Below are positions 43,555 to 52,249 of a stretch of 64,000 bases of DNA, piece by piece. Position 1 is the first letter of the stretch. Every line of letters starts with the position of its first letter. The position numbers and the translations under genes are program-made. A model generated the notes under the pieces. That model did no database searches, was not told the DNA's origin, and saw nothing but the letters and a program-made list of their open reading frames with translations. Source of the DNA: an uncultured Bacteroidota bacterium (GTDB taxonomy: Bacteria > Bacteroidota > Bacteroidia > Bacteroidales > F082); the NCBI GenBank assembly GCA_913055825.1, contig CAJXKB010000001.1, forward strand, positions 51,497-115,496. The letters run 5' to 3'.

Positions 43555-44400
43555 TCAGGCAATGTAAGCATTTTTATCGGGGTGCACACTCAGCACCGGA
43601 ATGGGAGAATGGTTGACCATTTGGGCGGCAAAAGGACCCAGCCACAGGTTGGCTGTGGTTGTTTCCTGCTCGGTCATTATGGCAATGAGGTTGGCATTTT
43701 CTTTTTTGGCATACTCAAGAACAGTGTCGGTGATATTTTCCGATTCCATAAAAACAGACCGGAAGCGAATGCCATTTTCTTTGAGGTACGATTCGGTTTG
43801 AACCACATAATTCTGGATGCGATACCGGATGTTATCAATTTTAGTAGTATAAATGCCGAGGATATGAATTTCGGCATCAAAATATTTAGCTAAAAGTGCT
43901 GTAATAGGCAGTTTTTGCCGGGTAACCCGTGTGCTGTCGAAAGGCATCACTATGGTTTTTAAATCGATGTTTGAACTAACCCCTGCACGAATGGTGATGA
44001 TGGGCAATTTGCTTGCCGAAACAATACGGTTGGCGTTGCTGCCAATCCAGAATTCCTCGAAACCCGATGAGCCATGGGTTCCTACAACAATCAGAAAGGC
44101 ATTTATTTCTTTGGCAATATTACAGATTACTTTATATACTTTTCCGGTATCGATGCGGTAATCGATGCGGCCTTCAGGCAACTGTCGGTTATAATGTTTA
44201 ATAAGTTCACGAAAACGATTTTTAACCTCATCTTGCAGGTTTTCAGGTTCCAGTGAAAATATCTCTTTTGAATAATCCAGATGGTTGGCCCATACCATGG
44301 TAAGACTAGCTCCTGCTTTTTGTGCAATTATAACGGCATGTTCAAGTGCATTTAAAGAACACTCGGAGAAATCGATACCCACAACAATTTTTTTACTCAT
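43555..44400 (-). CDS. Universal stress protein, two UspA domains
   Basis: This 281-residue protein consists of two UspA folds in tandem, about 1-145 and 150-281. The first has VGIDFSECSLNALEHA and the ATP-binding motif GTHGSSGFEEFWIGSNA, which fits G-x2-G-x9-G-S. The second has MPFDSTRVTRQ and a degenerate GPFAAQMVNHS in place of that loop, so only the first domain is likely to bind ATP. UspA proteins bind nucleotide and act in stress or energy signalling in the cytosol. It is followed (43423 and below) by corA and preceded by a SPOR protein and another UspA. Confidence 0.92.
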   Translation of the reverse strand: MSKKIVVGIDFSECSLNALEHAVIIAQKAGASLTMVWANHLDYSKEIFSLEPENLQDEVKNRFRELIKHYNRQLPEGRIDYRIDTGKVYKVICNIAKEINAFLIVVGTHGSSGFEEFWIGSNANRIVSASKLPIITIRAGVSSNIDLKTIVMPFDSTRVTRQKLPITALLAKYFDAEIHILGIYTTKIDNIRYRIQNYVVQTESYLKENGIRFRSVFMESENITDTVLEYAKKENANLIAIMTEQETTTANLWLGPFAAQMVNHSPIPVLSVHPDKNAYIA

Positions 44401-44420
44401 GATACATCGCTTTAGGTTTA

Positions 44421-44828
44421 TTATCTCGGAAAATGAATTTCATCTTTAATTTCCCACGCCAGCGGGTAGCGCTTTTTTATCTTTGCAAGAAAACGAATGG
44501 CCTCCAGTCGTGTCCTGAAATCACCCACACGAAGCCGGTAGTAAGGTTCATTAAAAGTGATATAGGCGGGTATGTCAGGATACCGGGCTTCAAACTGGTC
44601 GCGAACCGACAAGGCCGAATCCAGTGCCGCATTCCCCGATTCTTTATAAATTTGAATGCGATAACCTGGGATGGTTGGGAATTTATTGTTTTGTAAACGG
44701 TGCAGCAGCAGCAGTGAATCAATGCGCGCATCGCCCACAAACTGTCGGCTGAAATCAGTAAGGCTGTCCTGAGCCGTTAAAAGACCCCCCATCAATAGTA
44801 ATCCGCTTAATAGCAATACTTTTCTCAT
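44421..44828 (-). CDS. SPOR domain-containing exported protein
   Basis: This 135-residue protein has a signal peptide (residues 1-19, ending LLTAQ) and a SPOR domain over residues 55-130. The RIQIYKESGNAA start, the LRVGDFRTRLEAIRFLAKIKKRYP helix and an ending of ALEIKDE type are its hallmarks. SPOR domains bind denuded glycan strands of peptidoglycan at the division site. It lies between the two uspA genes on the same strand, with gaps of 20 and 13 bp, so the three form one operon. Why a wall-binding protein travels with universal stress proteins is unclear. Confidence 0.88.
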   Translation of the reverse strand: MRKVLLLSGLLLMGGLLTAQDSLTDFSRQFVGDARIDSLLLLHRLQNNKFPTIPGYRIQIYKESGNAALDSALSVRDQFEARYPDIPAYITFNEPYYRLRVGDFRTRLEAIRFLAKIKKRYPLAWEIKDEIHFPR

Positions 44829-44841
44829 CTGTTTCTTTTCT

Positions 44842-45681
44842 TTATTCTTGTTTATAATCTACTGATCGAAGGCTCATTACCGGAACCTGTGCATTATTAA
44901 TCAATTGTTGGGCATACGGCCCTAAAAAGCGATTTGCCGTAGTGGTGCCCTGTTCGGTCATAATGGTAATTAAATCAATGGCATGGCTGGCGGCATAATT
45001 TATAATTGCTGCTGCTACATTGTCTGCATTGGTAGTTTGTAATTCAAAATTGGAGCTGTGTTTCCCTAAAAACTCAATAGCTTCCTCTCCAAAGGCATCA
45101 ATACGTTTGCGAATCACTTTAAGAGGTGTGTTATACACCTTTAGTAAATGAATTTTAGCGCCGAAAGCATCTGCCAGCTGAACCGTAAAGGGTAGCTTTT
45201 GTTTAGTTTCAAGCGAACTATCAAGTGGTAAGAGAATTTGCGAAACAGTATGGTTAATTGGGTAATTGCCACGAACCGTTACTACAGGACATGGGGAAGA
45301 AGTAGTGATACGGTAAGCATTGCTACCAATCCAGTATTGTTCGTATCCACTTACACCATGAGTACCCGTAAAAACAATATCCGCTTTCAGTCGCTGGGCA
45401 GTTTTGGCAATCTCCTGATAAACTTTTCCCTTCCCCAAGTGCATTTCCATATAGATATCGGGGAATTGCCCGGAATAATCAGTGATAATTTTTTTCAGGT
45501 AATTCTTTTTTTCTATTCGCAACTCTTCTTCAATGGTGCCAACAAGGTTGTCATCTGATAAACTATTGTCAACCCAAACCAGATGAACATCGGCTTTAAG
45601 TTTATTAGCGTAAACCATAGCATATTCAAGGGCGTGGACAGCATTTTTAGAGAAGTCGAAAGCAACCAGTAATGTTTTCAT
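44842..45681 (-). CDS. Universal stress protein, two UspA domains (second copy)
   Basis: 279 residues from the ATG at 45679-45681. The frame continues upstream to 45834, but the conserved UspA start LLVAFDFSKNAVHALEYA follows that ATG directly. Two UspA domains are present. The first has GTHGVSGYEQYWIGSNA, the G-x2-G-x9-G-S ATP motif, and the second a degenerate GPYAQQLINNA. It has the same plan as the protein at 43555-44400 and is clearly its paralogue. It is the first gene of the uspA-SPOR-uspA operon and is divergent from ridA at 45870. Expected in the cytosol. Confidence 0.92.
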   Translation of the reverse strand: MKTLLVAFDFSKNAVHALEYAMVYANKLKADVHLVWVDNSLSDDNLVGTIEEELRIEKKNYLKKIITDYSGQFPDIYMEMHLGKGKVYQEIAKTAQRLKADIVFTGTHGVSGYEQYWIGSNAYRITTSSPCPVVTVRGNYPINHTVSQILLPLDSSLETKQKLPFTVQLADAFGAKIHLLKVYNTPLKVIRKRIDAFGEEAIEFLGKHSSNFELQTTNADNVAAAIINYAASHAIDLITIMTEQGTTTANRFLGPYAQQLINNAQVPVMSLRSVDYKQE

Positions 45682-45847
45682 CTTAGTATAACTTTGTCCA
45701 TGGTACAAATTTACATAATCTTCTTTGTCAAATGTTCCGTTTGCTAAGTTAATAAAAATAATTTTAAGCATCGTTGTGGTAAGTTTCCGGCAAAAAACCG
45801 GGAAGGTAATGAACACAAAAAAGATGTTTTGCACTTCTTTAATTTTG

Positions 45848-45855
45848 TATTTTTG
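45848..45855 (+). promoter_or_regulatory. Likely -7 box of the first ridA copy
   Basis: TATTTTTG fits TAnnTTTG and lies 14 bp before the ATG. A TTTG at 45828-45831 is 16 bp upstream, shorter than usual. The same box with a similar flank precedes the second ridA copy. Confidence 0.5.
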
Positions 45856-45869
45856 AAAAAAGGATTAGT

Positions 45870-46262
45870 ATGAAAAGAATAATTCACACACAAAGCGCAC
45901 CTTCTGCTATTGGCCCTTACAGCCAGGCTGTTGAGGCTAATGGAACGTTATATATTTCGGGTCAGGTGGCCATCAATCCAGAAACCGGAAAAGTTGTTGA
46001 GGGTGGTATTGGTGAACAAACCGAACAGGTAATGAAAAACATTGGAGCCATTCTTAAAGAAGCCGGTTATGGTTTTTCGGATGTGGTAAAATCAACCTGT
46101 TTGTTGAGCGACATCAACAATTTTGCCGCCATGAACGAGGTTTATGGAAAATATTATTTGGAAAGTTCACCGGCCCGTGCTGCCTTTGCCGTAAAAGATT
46201 TACCACTCGGTGTATTGGTTGAAATTGAAACTATTGCGGTTAGTAATCTGAGTTCGACATAA
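45870..46262 (+). CDS. RidA family enamine/imine deaminase, copy 1
   Basis: This 130-residue RidA/YjgF protein is a trimer that hydrolyses reactive enamine or imine intermediates such as 2-aminoacrylate released by PLP enzymes. The family marks are AIGPYSQAV, LYISGQVAINPETGKVV, and the catalytic Arg in PARAAFAVKDLPLGVLVEIE. By my count it differs from the copy at 53896 at 18 of 124 aligned positions. It has an extra five residues (NLSST) at the end. In both loci a fragment or the whole of a giant gene lies convergently downstream, which shows a block duplication. Both copies keep the catalytic Arg, so both may be active. Confidence 0.95.
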   Translation: MKRIIHTQSAPSAIGPYSQAVEANGTLYISGQVAINPETGKVVEGGIGEQTEQVMKNIGAILKEAGYGFSDVVKSTCLLSDINNFAAMNEVYGKYYLESSPARAAFAVKDLPLGVLVEIETIAVSNLSST

Positions 46263-46365
46263 GCTTTGTTCACATCTTCAGATTATTATGCACCAGGCGA
46301 TTCAAATTTTACAGGACTATCGGGATAACTCAAGGAGATTTAAAACGTCTTTCCTAAAGATATTT

Positions 46366-46381
46366 GCGTTGCAAACGCGGA
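46366..46381. repeat. Second copy of the GCGTTGCAAACGCGGA repeat
   Basis: This 16-mer is identical to 38153-38168 in the broken PII gene. Here it lies between ridA copy 1 and a gene fragment, near a duplication breakpoint. Confidence 0.8.
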
Positions 46382-46392
46382 AAAAGTTTCAG

Positions 46393-46420
46393 TTGACTCC
46401 GGCATGAATGCCGGAGTCAA
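46393..46420. terminator. Perfect hairpin between convergent ridA copy 1 and the giant-gene fragment
   Basis: TTGACTCCGGCAT and ATGCCGGAGTCAA form a perfect 13-bp stem with a 2-nt loop. There is no clear T-run, so it may be a repeat-derived palindrome rather than a terminator. Confidence 0.5.
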
Positions 46421-46427
46421 CGAAATA

Positions 46428-46694
46428 TCATTGCTTTTTCAACATCTCCAGCGCAGCATATTTTGCAGCAGCCAGTGTTTCCCTGTCTATCTTTTCCATT
46501 AACCGGCCTGTGGTAAGGTCGTCCGGTAATATGTAATGGTTGAGTAACAGCAATTGCACAATAATGTTGTTTATTGTGGTTTCTTTTGAGTAATTATCAG
46601 CAATAAAAACACGTTCGGAAAAAACCGCAAAGCTTTTCACCAGATTTTCAATTTCAGGCAACAGCATTAGCTGACTGTAGGTACTCCGGATCAC
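46428..46694 (-). pseudogene. C-terminal fragment of the giant PLP/P-loop gene (partial duplicate)
   Basis: From a GTG, the frame encodes about 88 residues. The last 81, from QLMLLPEIENLVKSF to EMLKKQ, match the very end of the 2,202-residue protein at 54324-60932; I count 21 differences in 81 aligned residues. Key shared pieces are ADNYS, ETT-NN-IVQLLL and YILPDDLTTG. The remaining 96 percent of the gene is absent. Upstream the sequence switches abruptly to a histidine-kinase frame, which overlaps by 41 bp. No separate start signal is evident, so it is a relic that may be read only by fortuitous initiation. Confidence 0.82.
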
Positions 46695-47358
46695 TCATCC
46701 TGACATCATTCAGGTTCCCAAATTGTAAAATGTTTTGTTGAGTGCTATCGGTAATAATGACCGGTACGTTGGCCGCATTGGCCGTAATCTCAGCCATAAA
46801 AGTTGAGATATAGTCATTCAGCACTTCCTGTAATTGAGTAAATACCAACGAATTACGATAATACAATTTGTTGTTGGTATAGGGAATCCGTAAAGGAGGG
46901 TAGACCGAAAAATCTTCCTTGATTTTACCCCGCAGGTACTGAACTGTGTCTTCGCTGGGATACAAATTTCTGGAACTTAAGATCTTTCCCTTCGAATCGG
47001 TCAAAATCACCGGAATACTGTTGTTCTTTTTCAGGATATTCAGATAAAAGGTCAAATCCTGATCGTTGGTGTTTCCCAACAGGCGACGGTACACATCGAC
47101 CAGCACCTCCACCCTTTCGCGTTCGGCTTTGCGCAACTGTTTAAAAAAAATGTCGGTATATTTTACCAGCCGTATTTTACGGTGAACCGCATCGGCCCAC
47201 AATTTGACATTTTTCCGTTCGGAACGTGCAAACTGATTGACCAGCAAATTGGTGTAAAACAAAGAGGTTAAAATGATTAAGATGCCCGAAATGATCAAAA
47301 TAATTTTCCAACGTTTTTTCTTGGTATATAAGTCCACAACAAATGGTTTAAGATTCAA
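46654..47358 (-). pseudogene. Truncated sensor histidine kinase (N-terminal sensor part only)
   Basis: 234 residues from a TTG start, with a juxtamembrane YTKKKRWK, one transmembrane helix at about 18-40 and a periplasmic sensor region. The segments VPVILTDSKGKILSSRNL and VPVIITDSTQQNILQFGN are those found in membrane histidine kinases of this phylum. A complete protein would continue through a second membrane helix, HisKA and ATPase domains. Instead the frame stops after SDPEYLQSANAVA, where the giant-gene fragment begins in another frame. The kinase was therefore cut at about 46690 by the duplicated block and cannot signal. Confidence 0.75.
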
Positions 47359-47716
47359 AGATACAAACTATTACATGGAAACTGAACGTTGAACCGGTTA
47401 TATTCATTGTACTGCCGCACATATTTTTCTAAAATAAGAACCAAATGAAAAAATCTTTGGGATGCCGCAGTGGCGGAGGGACTGCTTATTTTTTCCTCTC
47501 AGATGAAATCTTTTCTTAATCCTGATACCAAAGGCCCTAAATTAACTATTGGAAACCAATTATTTACGGTTGTAATTGTCGAATCATCATGAATGCCGGA
47601 ACCTTCAATACGAACAAAGACCGGCTTTTCAGGAGATTCCCCTCAAAAAAGCCGGTCTTCAGGTTACGAAACGTTTTTTCTACCTTCTATCCGCAAGAGC
47701 TTGTCAGCTGCAAGGC
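47359..47716. other. Intergenic region with one strong hairpin
   Basis: 358 bp without a convincing gene. The only clear structure is the hairpin at 47617-47659. The rest is non-coding in all frames for more than a few dozen codons. Confidence 0.6.
47617..47659. terminator. Bidirectional-type terminator hairpin
   Basis: AAGACCGGCTTTT pairs with AAAAGCCGGTCTT over 13 bp around a 17-nt loop. It lies 58 bp beyond the DUF4340 gene stop and may end the gld-type operon on the minus strand. Confidence 0.7.
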
Positions 47717-48679
47717 CTATTGATGCTTGAAAAACCAGTCCCGGTCAACAAAATAGCGTTTAAACAGATTGCCCTTTGAGCCATCAAAATAACCCTCGTT
47801 GGTATTGGCATGAAAGATTTTCCGGCCGGCAGTATCGACAAAAACCTGTAATTGAACCGGAGAAAGCTGATCTCCTTCAACTTCTATTTGGTATTCCGGA
47901 TTTTTTTCTTTGGCGTCAAAATCATTGATAAACCGGCTTCCGTAGGCATAAGACAAGCGGTTGAGGTACTGCACTATTTTTGCAGAATCCGGCGATTTCC
48001 GGTTCAATTTCCACTGTTTTCCCTCTTTTAGCAATTCAAATTTTTCTCCTTTGGGATAACGAAACCGGATTTTATTGATTCTATTTTTGTCTATCCTGAA
48101 AAGCTCACGGCTGCGGTAATCATCTGTTTTCAACGAAAAGCTCATGCGCCAAATTCCGGGCACTGTATAGGTGTTTTGGTCGTTGGCGTTGCGGATATAG
48201 CTGACCATATCGCCCCGGGCACGACCACCATAGGGTTGACGGGCTGCATTTTGTGCCGGCACATAAGCCGAAGAACCCAAAATAAGCTCATCGACAGGTT
48301 GGTTTCCCTTATATAATTTGACATGTGTTCCAAGCGAATCGTTCACCTGATATTTGGACCAATCGTTTTCTGTATTGGACACTTCGCTGATGGGTTTGGC
48401 ACTGTGCAATGCAGTCAGTAAGGAACGTAATTTCCGGATATCGGCCTGATAAGCCCCCTGTTTTGATTTTACTTTCCACCGTTGTCCGTTTCGAATCAGA
48501 TTGAGCGACGGCTTATCATTGGCAGAAATCTCAATCCGGTCGATTTGAGCCGTATCGACTGCCACCAACGTCTCTTTTAAGGTGCTGTTGCTGCGATCGG
48601 TATATTTCATGATCAGCCATACCGCCAATAAAGCGATAAAAACAATCCACAACAGTTTTGAATTCTTTTTACTTAACAT
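47717..48679 (-). CDS. DUF4340 domain-containing membrane-anchored protein
   Basis: This 320-residue protein has one N-terminal transmembrane helix (about 8-25) and a large exported domain. The pattern of DUF4340 is evident: IDRIEISANDKPSLNLIRNG then WKVKSKQGAYQADIRKLRSLL, repeated in weaker form at 195-270 (RINKIRFRYPKGEKFELLKEG then WKL). Such proteins regularly accompany the GldG-like ABC component. It overlaps the gldG-like gene by 11 bp, which indicates translational coupling. The function of the family is unknown. It is the last gene of the operon that runs from 52061 down. Confidence 0.85.
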   Translation of the reverse strand: MLSKKNSKLLWIVFIALLAVWLIMKYTDRSNSTLKETLVAVDTAQIDRIEISANDKPSLNLIRNGQRWKVKSKQGAYQADIRKLRSLLTALHSAKPISEVSNTENDWSKYQVNDSLGTHVKLYKGNQPVDELILGSSAYVPAQNAARQPYGGRARGDMVSYIRNANDQNTYTVPGIWRMSFSLKTDDYRSRELFRIDKNRINKIRFRYPKGEKFELLKEGKQWKLNRKSPDSAKIVQYLNRLSYAYGSRFINDFDAKEKNPEYQIEVEGDQLSPVQLQVFVDTAGRKIFHANTNEGYFDGSKGNLFKRYFVDRDWFFKHQ

Positions 48680-50186
48680 AATCCTCCTCCATTCTTTTTA
48701 AACGTTGATTTCTATTATGTTGGGTGCGGAATAATCCGTATAGGATAACCAGCAAAACCGGAAGCAGGAAATTCAGCCATTTCAGAAACAGCTTGGTACT
48801 TTCACTGATTTGTTTTAGCGGCCTTGCGGTGATAATTTTCGTTCGCAGGTTTATTAGTCCGGTATCATCTGACAGCCAATCCACGGCATTGACCATAAAG
48901 TTTACATTGTCGGGGGTAATGGCTCGCTGCTGCCCATTCGGACCGGCATTTTGTGCAAAATCGCCATCGCTAATCAGCACAATTTTTCCTGTTTTGGCTT
49001 TGTTAGGACTTTCCAAAATACCGGCCACCACCAAAGCATGATCGGGAAAATCAGATTTCACCCACCTTTTGTTCACATTAAAAAACAGGGGGGCATTCAT
49101 TTTTGCTGACAATTTGGAGCTAAATGCCAGCGGAATAAACTGCCGGCTACTATCACCCGTATAACGAATGGGACTGGCAAATTGTAAAGACAACTCTTCA
49201 AGTCCTTTGGTGATGGGATGATTGGCAAAATGCGTGATAATTGGCAGATAAGGAAATTGAATCTGGGTAGTCATGGTAAAGCCGCCGTTTTGTTGGGTAA
49301 GTCCTACCGAATTACACTGCGCATCCACCACAAACGCAGGAGAAACTTCCACTCCCTTTTTGCTTAACCATTTTTCGAGACCCGTATTAACAGCACTTCC
49401 CATGGCGGTTTTAAAATCACCTTCCACCCGGTTTATGGCAATAAACAGATTGCCGCCGTGATGAAGGTAATCATCCAGCATATTTAGTTGCTGTTTTCCA
49501 AAAGTATCTTTTGGCGCATTGATTACCAATGTTTTATAATCATACAGATTTTTCAGGCTATCCGTAAGTTCCACCGGATTAACCCGATACAACACCTGAA
49601 GTTCTTTTAAAACCGAAGGAAAAGCATTCAATTTCGGTTCGCCCTGCCCCTGAACAAAACCAATCAGGGCTTTGTTTTTCACGCTTAACTTTTTAATGGC
49701 GGTAGAGAGAGCATACTCGATGCTACTCTTGGGATTGACAAAAGGAATAACCTCGGAGGCTGTTCCTTTTTGAATTTTCGCTCCCATAAATACACGCTGT
49801 TGTTTTACCTGGTCTTTTTCGCGGGCATTAAAAAGGACCGGCTGGATACCTGCTTTCAGGGCCTCTCGCTCAATTTTTTTGTTTTTGTTCGGATTAACAA
49901 ATTTATACACCACCTTGCCATGCGACAAGCGGTTGTATTCGATGAGCATATCCTTAAAATCGTTTTTTATTTTTTCCAGATCGGGAGCAAGATCTTTGGT
50001 AAAATAGGCTGTGATGGTAACGGGTTGATCCAGTTGCTTTAATATATTTTTGGTGGTTTGGCTCAGGGAATATTGACCATCCTTGGTGACATCGATCCGG
50101 AAAAACCATTGATCTGAAATAACGGCTATCAGAATAAAAATGGCCACCAATAATAGTAATGGAATTGTATTGGTTTGTTTTTTCAT
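48669..50186 (-). CDS. gldG: GldG-like ABC transporter component
   Basis: This 505-residue protein has one transmembrane helix at each end (about 8-27 and 475-493) and a periplasmic domain of ABC_transp_aux type. The FRIDVTKDGQYSLSQTTKNILKQLDQPVTITAYFTKDL start and the DGDFAQN motif near 415 are typical of GldG. GldG works with the permease GldF and the ATPase GldA; in Flavobacterium these are linked to gliding motility, but homologues are widespread in non-gliders. It lies 119 bp behind the permease gene and overlaps the DUF4340 gene. The role here is uncertain, as gliding genes such as gldKLMN are not in the window. Confidence 0.88.
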   Translation of the reverse strand: MKKQTNTIPLLLLVAIFILIAVISDQWFFRIDVTKDGQYSLSQTTKNILKQLDQPVTITAYFTKDLAPDLEKIKNDFKDMLIEYNRLSHGKVVYKFVNPNKNKKIEREALKAGIQPVLFNAREKDQVKQQRVFMGAKIQKGTASEVIPFVNPKSSIEYALSTAIKKLSVKNKALIGFVQGQGEPKLNAFPSVLKELQVLYRVNPVELTDSLKNLYDYKTLVINAPKDTFGKQQLNMLDDYLHHGGNLFIAINRVEGDFKTAMGSAVNTGLEKWLSKKGVEVSPAFVVDAQCNSVGLTQQNGGFTMTTQIQFPYLPIITHFANHPITKGLEELSLQFASPIRYTGDSSRQFIPLAFSSKLSAKMNAPLFFNVNKRWVKSDFPDHALVVAGILESPNKAKTGKIVLISDGDFAQNAGPNGQQRAITPDNVNFMVNAVDWLSDDTGLINLRTKIITARPLKQISESTKLFLKWLNFLLPVLLVILYGLFRTQHNRNQRLKRMEEDYVK

Positions 50187-50305
50187 GGGTTTGCTATTTT
50201 AAATCTTCTTCTATTTCTATACAATACCTTGTCTGTTATGCTTTACTTTTTTAGCCTGTCCATTTCGGGGCGTTTTAGTATTCAGGCGTTCATTGAGCCA
50301 TCCAC

Positions 50306-51028
50306 TCAAGAATACCGGCGCTTGATAAGCATGCTTTCGGAGAGTACCAACCCAAGCGTAATAAACATGAGAAAATAGATGATATCTCTCGAATCGATTA
50401 ACCCCCGGGCCATGGAATCGAAATGGGTATTCATGCTCAGGTAATTGAGCCAATGCCCTAAAGTTCCCGGAAGATTGCTTCCAATCATCTGAAAAATAAT
50501 TTGAAAGAAAATCCCGATAAACACGGTAATCAGATAACTAACGATGGAATTTTTAGTTAAGCTGCTGGTAAAAAGTCCGAGACTAATATACATGGCACTA
50601 AACAAGATAAGTACCAAATAACCGCTCAACACCTGACCATGGTCGATATCACCCAGACGAGCTACCGTGATGTAATAGGGCAGCGTGAGCGCCAGGGCAA
50701 TGACAATCAACACAAGGGGTGCCAGAAATTTCCCAACTACGATTTGCCAATCGCTCAGCGGTTTGGTAAGTAAAAGCTCCAGAGTTCCCGAGCGATTTTC
50801 TTCTGAAAGCAGGTGCATGGTAAGTGCCGGAATAATGAAAAAGAGTGTCCAATAAGCCACGCTGAAAAAAACCTGCAAACTGGCCTGTTTAATGTAGAAA
50901 ATATCGCTTCCATAAATCCAGGTAAAGAAACCCGTAAAACCCAGGAAGAGAACCAGCAACACATAGGCCATCAGCGAGTCAAAATAGGCTTTCAATTCAC
51001 GGCTCGCAATAATTCCTATTTTTTTCAT
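50306..51028 (-). CDS. gldF: GldF-like ABC transporter permease
   Basis: This 240-residue ABC-2 type permease has six hydrophobic helices. The N-terminus has IIASRELKAYFDSLMAYVLL, and LLTKPLSDWQIVVGKFLAPLVL in mid-protein is the coupling-helix region seen in GldF. The sequence ends SMLIKRRYS. It is expected in the inner membrane, paired with the ATPase encoded 103 bp upstream and the GldG-like protein downstream. Substrate is unknown for this whole group. It belongs to the four-gene minus-strand operon. Confidence 0.9.
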   Translation of the reverse strand: MKKIGIIASRELKAYFDSLMAYVLLVLFLGFTGFFTWIYGSDIFYIKQASLQVFFSVAYWTLFFIIPALTMHLLSEENRSGTLELLLTKPLSDWQIVVGKFLAPLVLIVIALALTLPYYITVARLGDIDHGQVLSGYLVLILFSAMYISLGLFTSSLTKNSIVSYLITVFIGIFFQIIFQMIGSNLPGTLGHWLNYLSMNTHFDSMARGLIDSRDIIYFLMFITLGLVLSESMLIKRRYS

Positions 51029-51131
51029 GGTTGATTATTTTATAACTATTTGATTTGTTTTTTTTACACTTTGTCCCTTTCAATTTTACAGGAAACAAAA
51101 CAGGGATAGAATCCGGTGTCAACGACGGGAA

Positions 51132-52061
51132 TCAGTTCAGGGTTAACTTCCGGAAGACGTCTTCAAGTTTTGTTTCGATGGGTGTCAATTGGGTGAGTAT
51201 CCAATGCTTTTCAACACAAAGGTTAAAGATGGCCCGCCGGGCAGATAAGTCGCTGCGGCTTTGTATTTCGAATTCGGCATTTTCACGATCGATAAAATCG
51301 ACCCTGTCAATTTCGTCGAGGGCTTGAAGGGCATTAAAAATATCATTGACATCCCCCTCTTCGATGGTAACTTTTAAAACTTCGTGGGCCTGTGATTTTT
51401 TTCTAAGCTCTTCGGTAGTTCCCTCCGCCACTATTTTTCCTTTATTGATAATCAGGATACGGTCGCATGTGGCCTCTACCTCCGCAAGAATGTGTGAGCT
51501 GAGAATGACCGTTTTTTCGCGGCCTATTTTTTTTATCAATTCTCTGATTTCCACAATCTGATTGGGGTCCAAACCGGTGGTAGGCTCATCAAGAATCAGC
51601 ACCTCCGGGTCGTGAATAAGCGCCTGCGCCAAACCCACCCGCTGTTTATATCCTTTGGAGAGCTCGCTAATTTTTTTGTGTTTTTCTTTTTGGATGCCAC
51701 ACACACGAATGACCTCCCGTATTTTTTCTTCCATCTGCCCGGCAGGAATCCCTTCCACTTTGGCCACAAATTTCAGATAATCAATGATAGGCATCTCTTC
51801 GTAAAGCGGATTACTTTCGGGAAGATAACCGATGTGTTTTTTAACTTCTTCGGCCTGTTCGTCCACGCTGAAATCCCCCACGCGAATGGATCCTTCATCC
51901 GGAATTAAAAAACTGGTAATGGCTTTCATGGTGGTGGTTTTCCCGGCACCGTTGGGACCTAAAAAACCGAGTACTTCGCCGGTTTTCACTTTAAAAGAGA
52001 GATGGTCGACCGCTTTTTGCGTGCCGTAGGTTTTGGTCAGGTTCTCAACTACAACATCCAT
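51132..52061 (-). CDS. gldA: GldA-like ABC transporter ATPase
   Basis: This 309-residue ABC ATPase has Walker A GPNGAGKTT near residue 36, the Q-loop YLPES, the signature LSKGYKQRVGLAQAL near 130, and Walker B VLILDEPTTGLDP. The H-loop lies in ILSSHILAEVEATC. The last 90 residues form the extra C-terminal domain of the GldA/DrrA group. It energises the permease at 50306. It is the first gene of the gldA-gldF-gldG-DUF4340 operon, with 188 bp of non-coding DNA upstream before ispG. No clear TAnnTTTG box was found there. Confidence 0.92.
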   Translation of the reverse strand: MDVVVENLTKTYGTQKAVDHLSFKVKTGEVLGFLGPNGAGKTTTMKAITSFLIPDEGSIRVGDFSVDEQAEEVKKHIGYLPESNPLYEEMPIIDYLKFVAKVEGIPAGQMEEKIREVIRVCGIQKEKHKKISELSKGYKQRVGLAQALIHDPEVLILDEPTTGLDPNQIVEIRELIKKIGREKTVILSSHILAEVEATCDRILIINKGKIVAEGTTEELRKKSQAHEVLKVTIEEGDVNDIFNALQALDEIDRVDFIDRENAEFEIQSRSDLSARRAIFNLCVEKHWILTQLTPIETKLEDVFRKLTLN

Positions 52062-52249
52062 AATTTTACTGTTTTAAAAGAGAAGAACACGAATAAAACG
52101 GTGCAATTTTATAAAATTTCTTTTTTGTGTAAAGAGAACATCCACTGATTTAACATAGTTTAACGTATCCCGCTACAGCCATTGAACTCTGCAAATCATG
52201 GGCATGAAATTTTACGGTTTGTTGGAAAAAAGAAATCCAAAGTGTGTGA

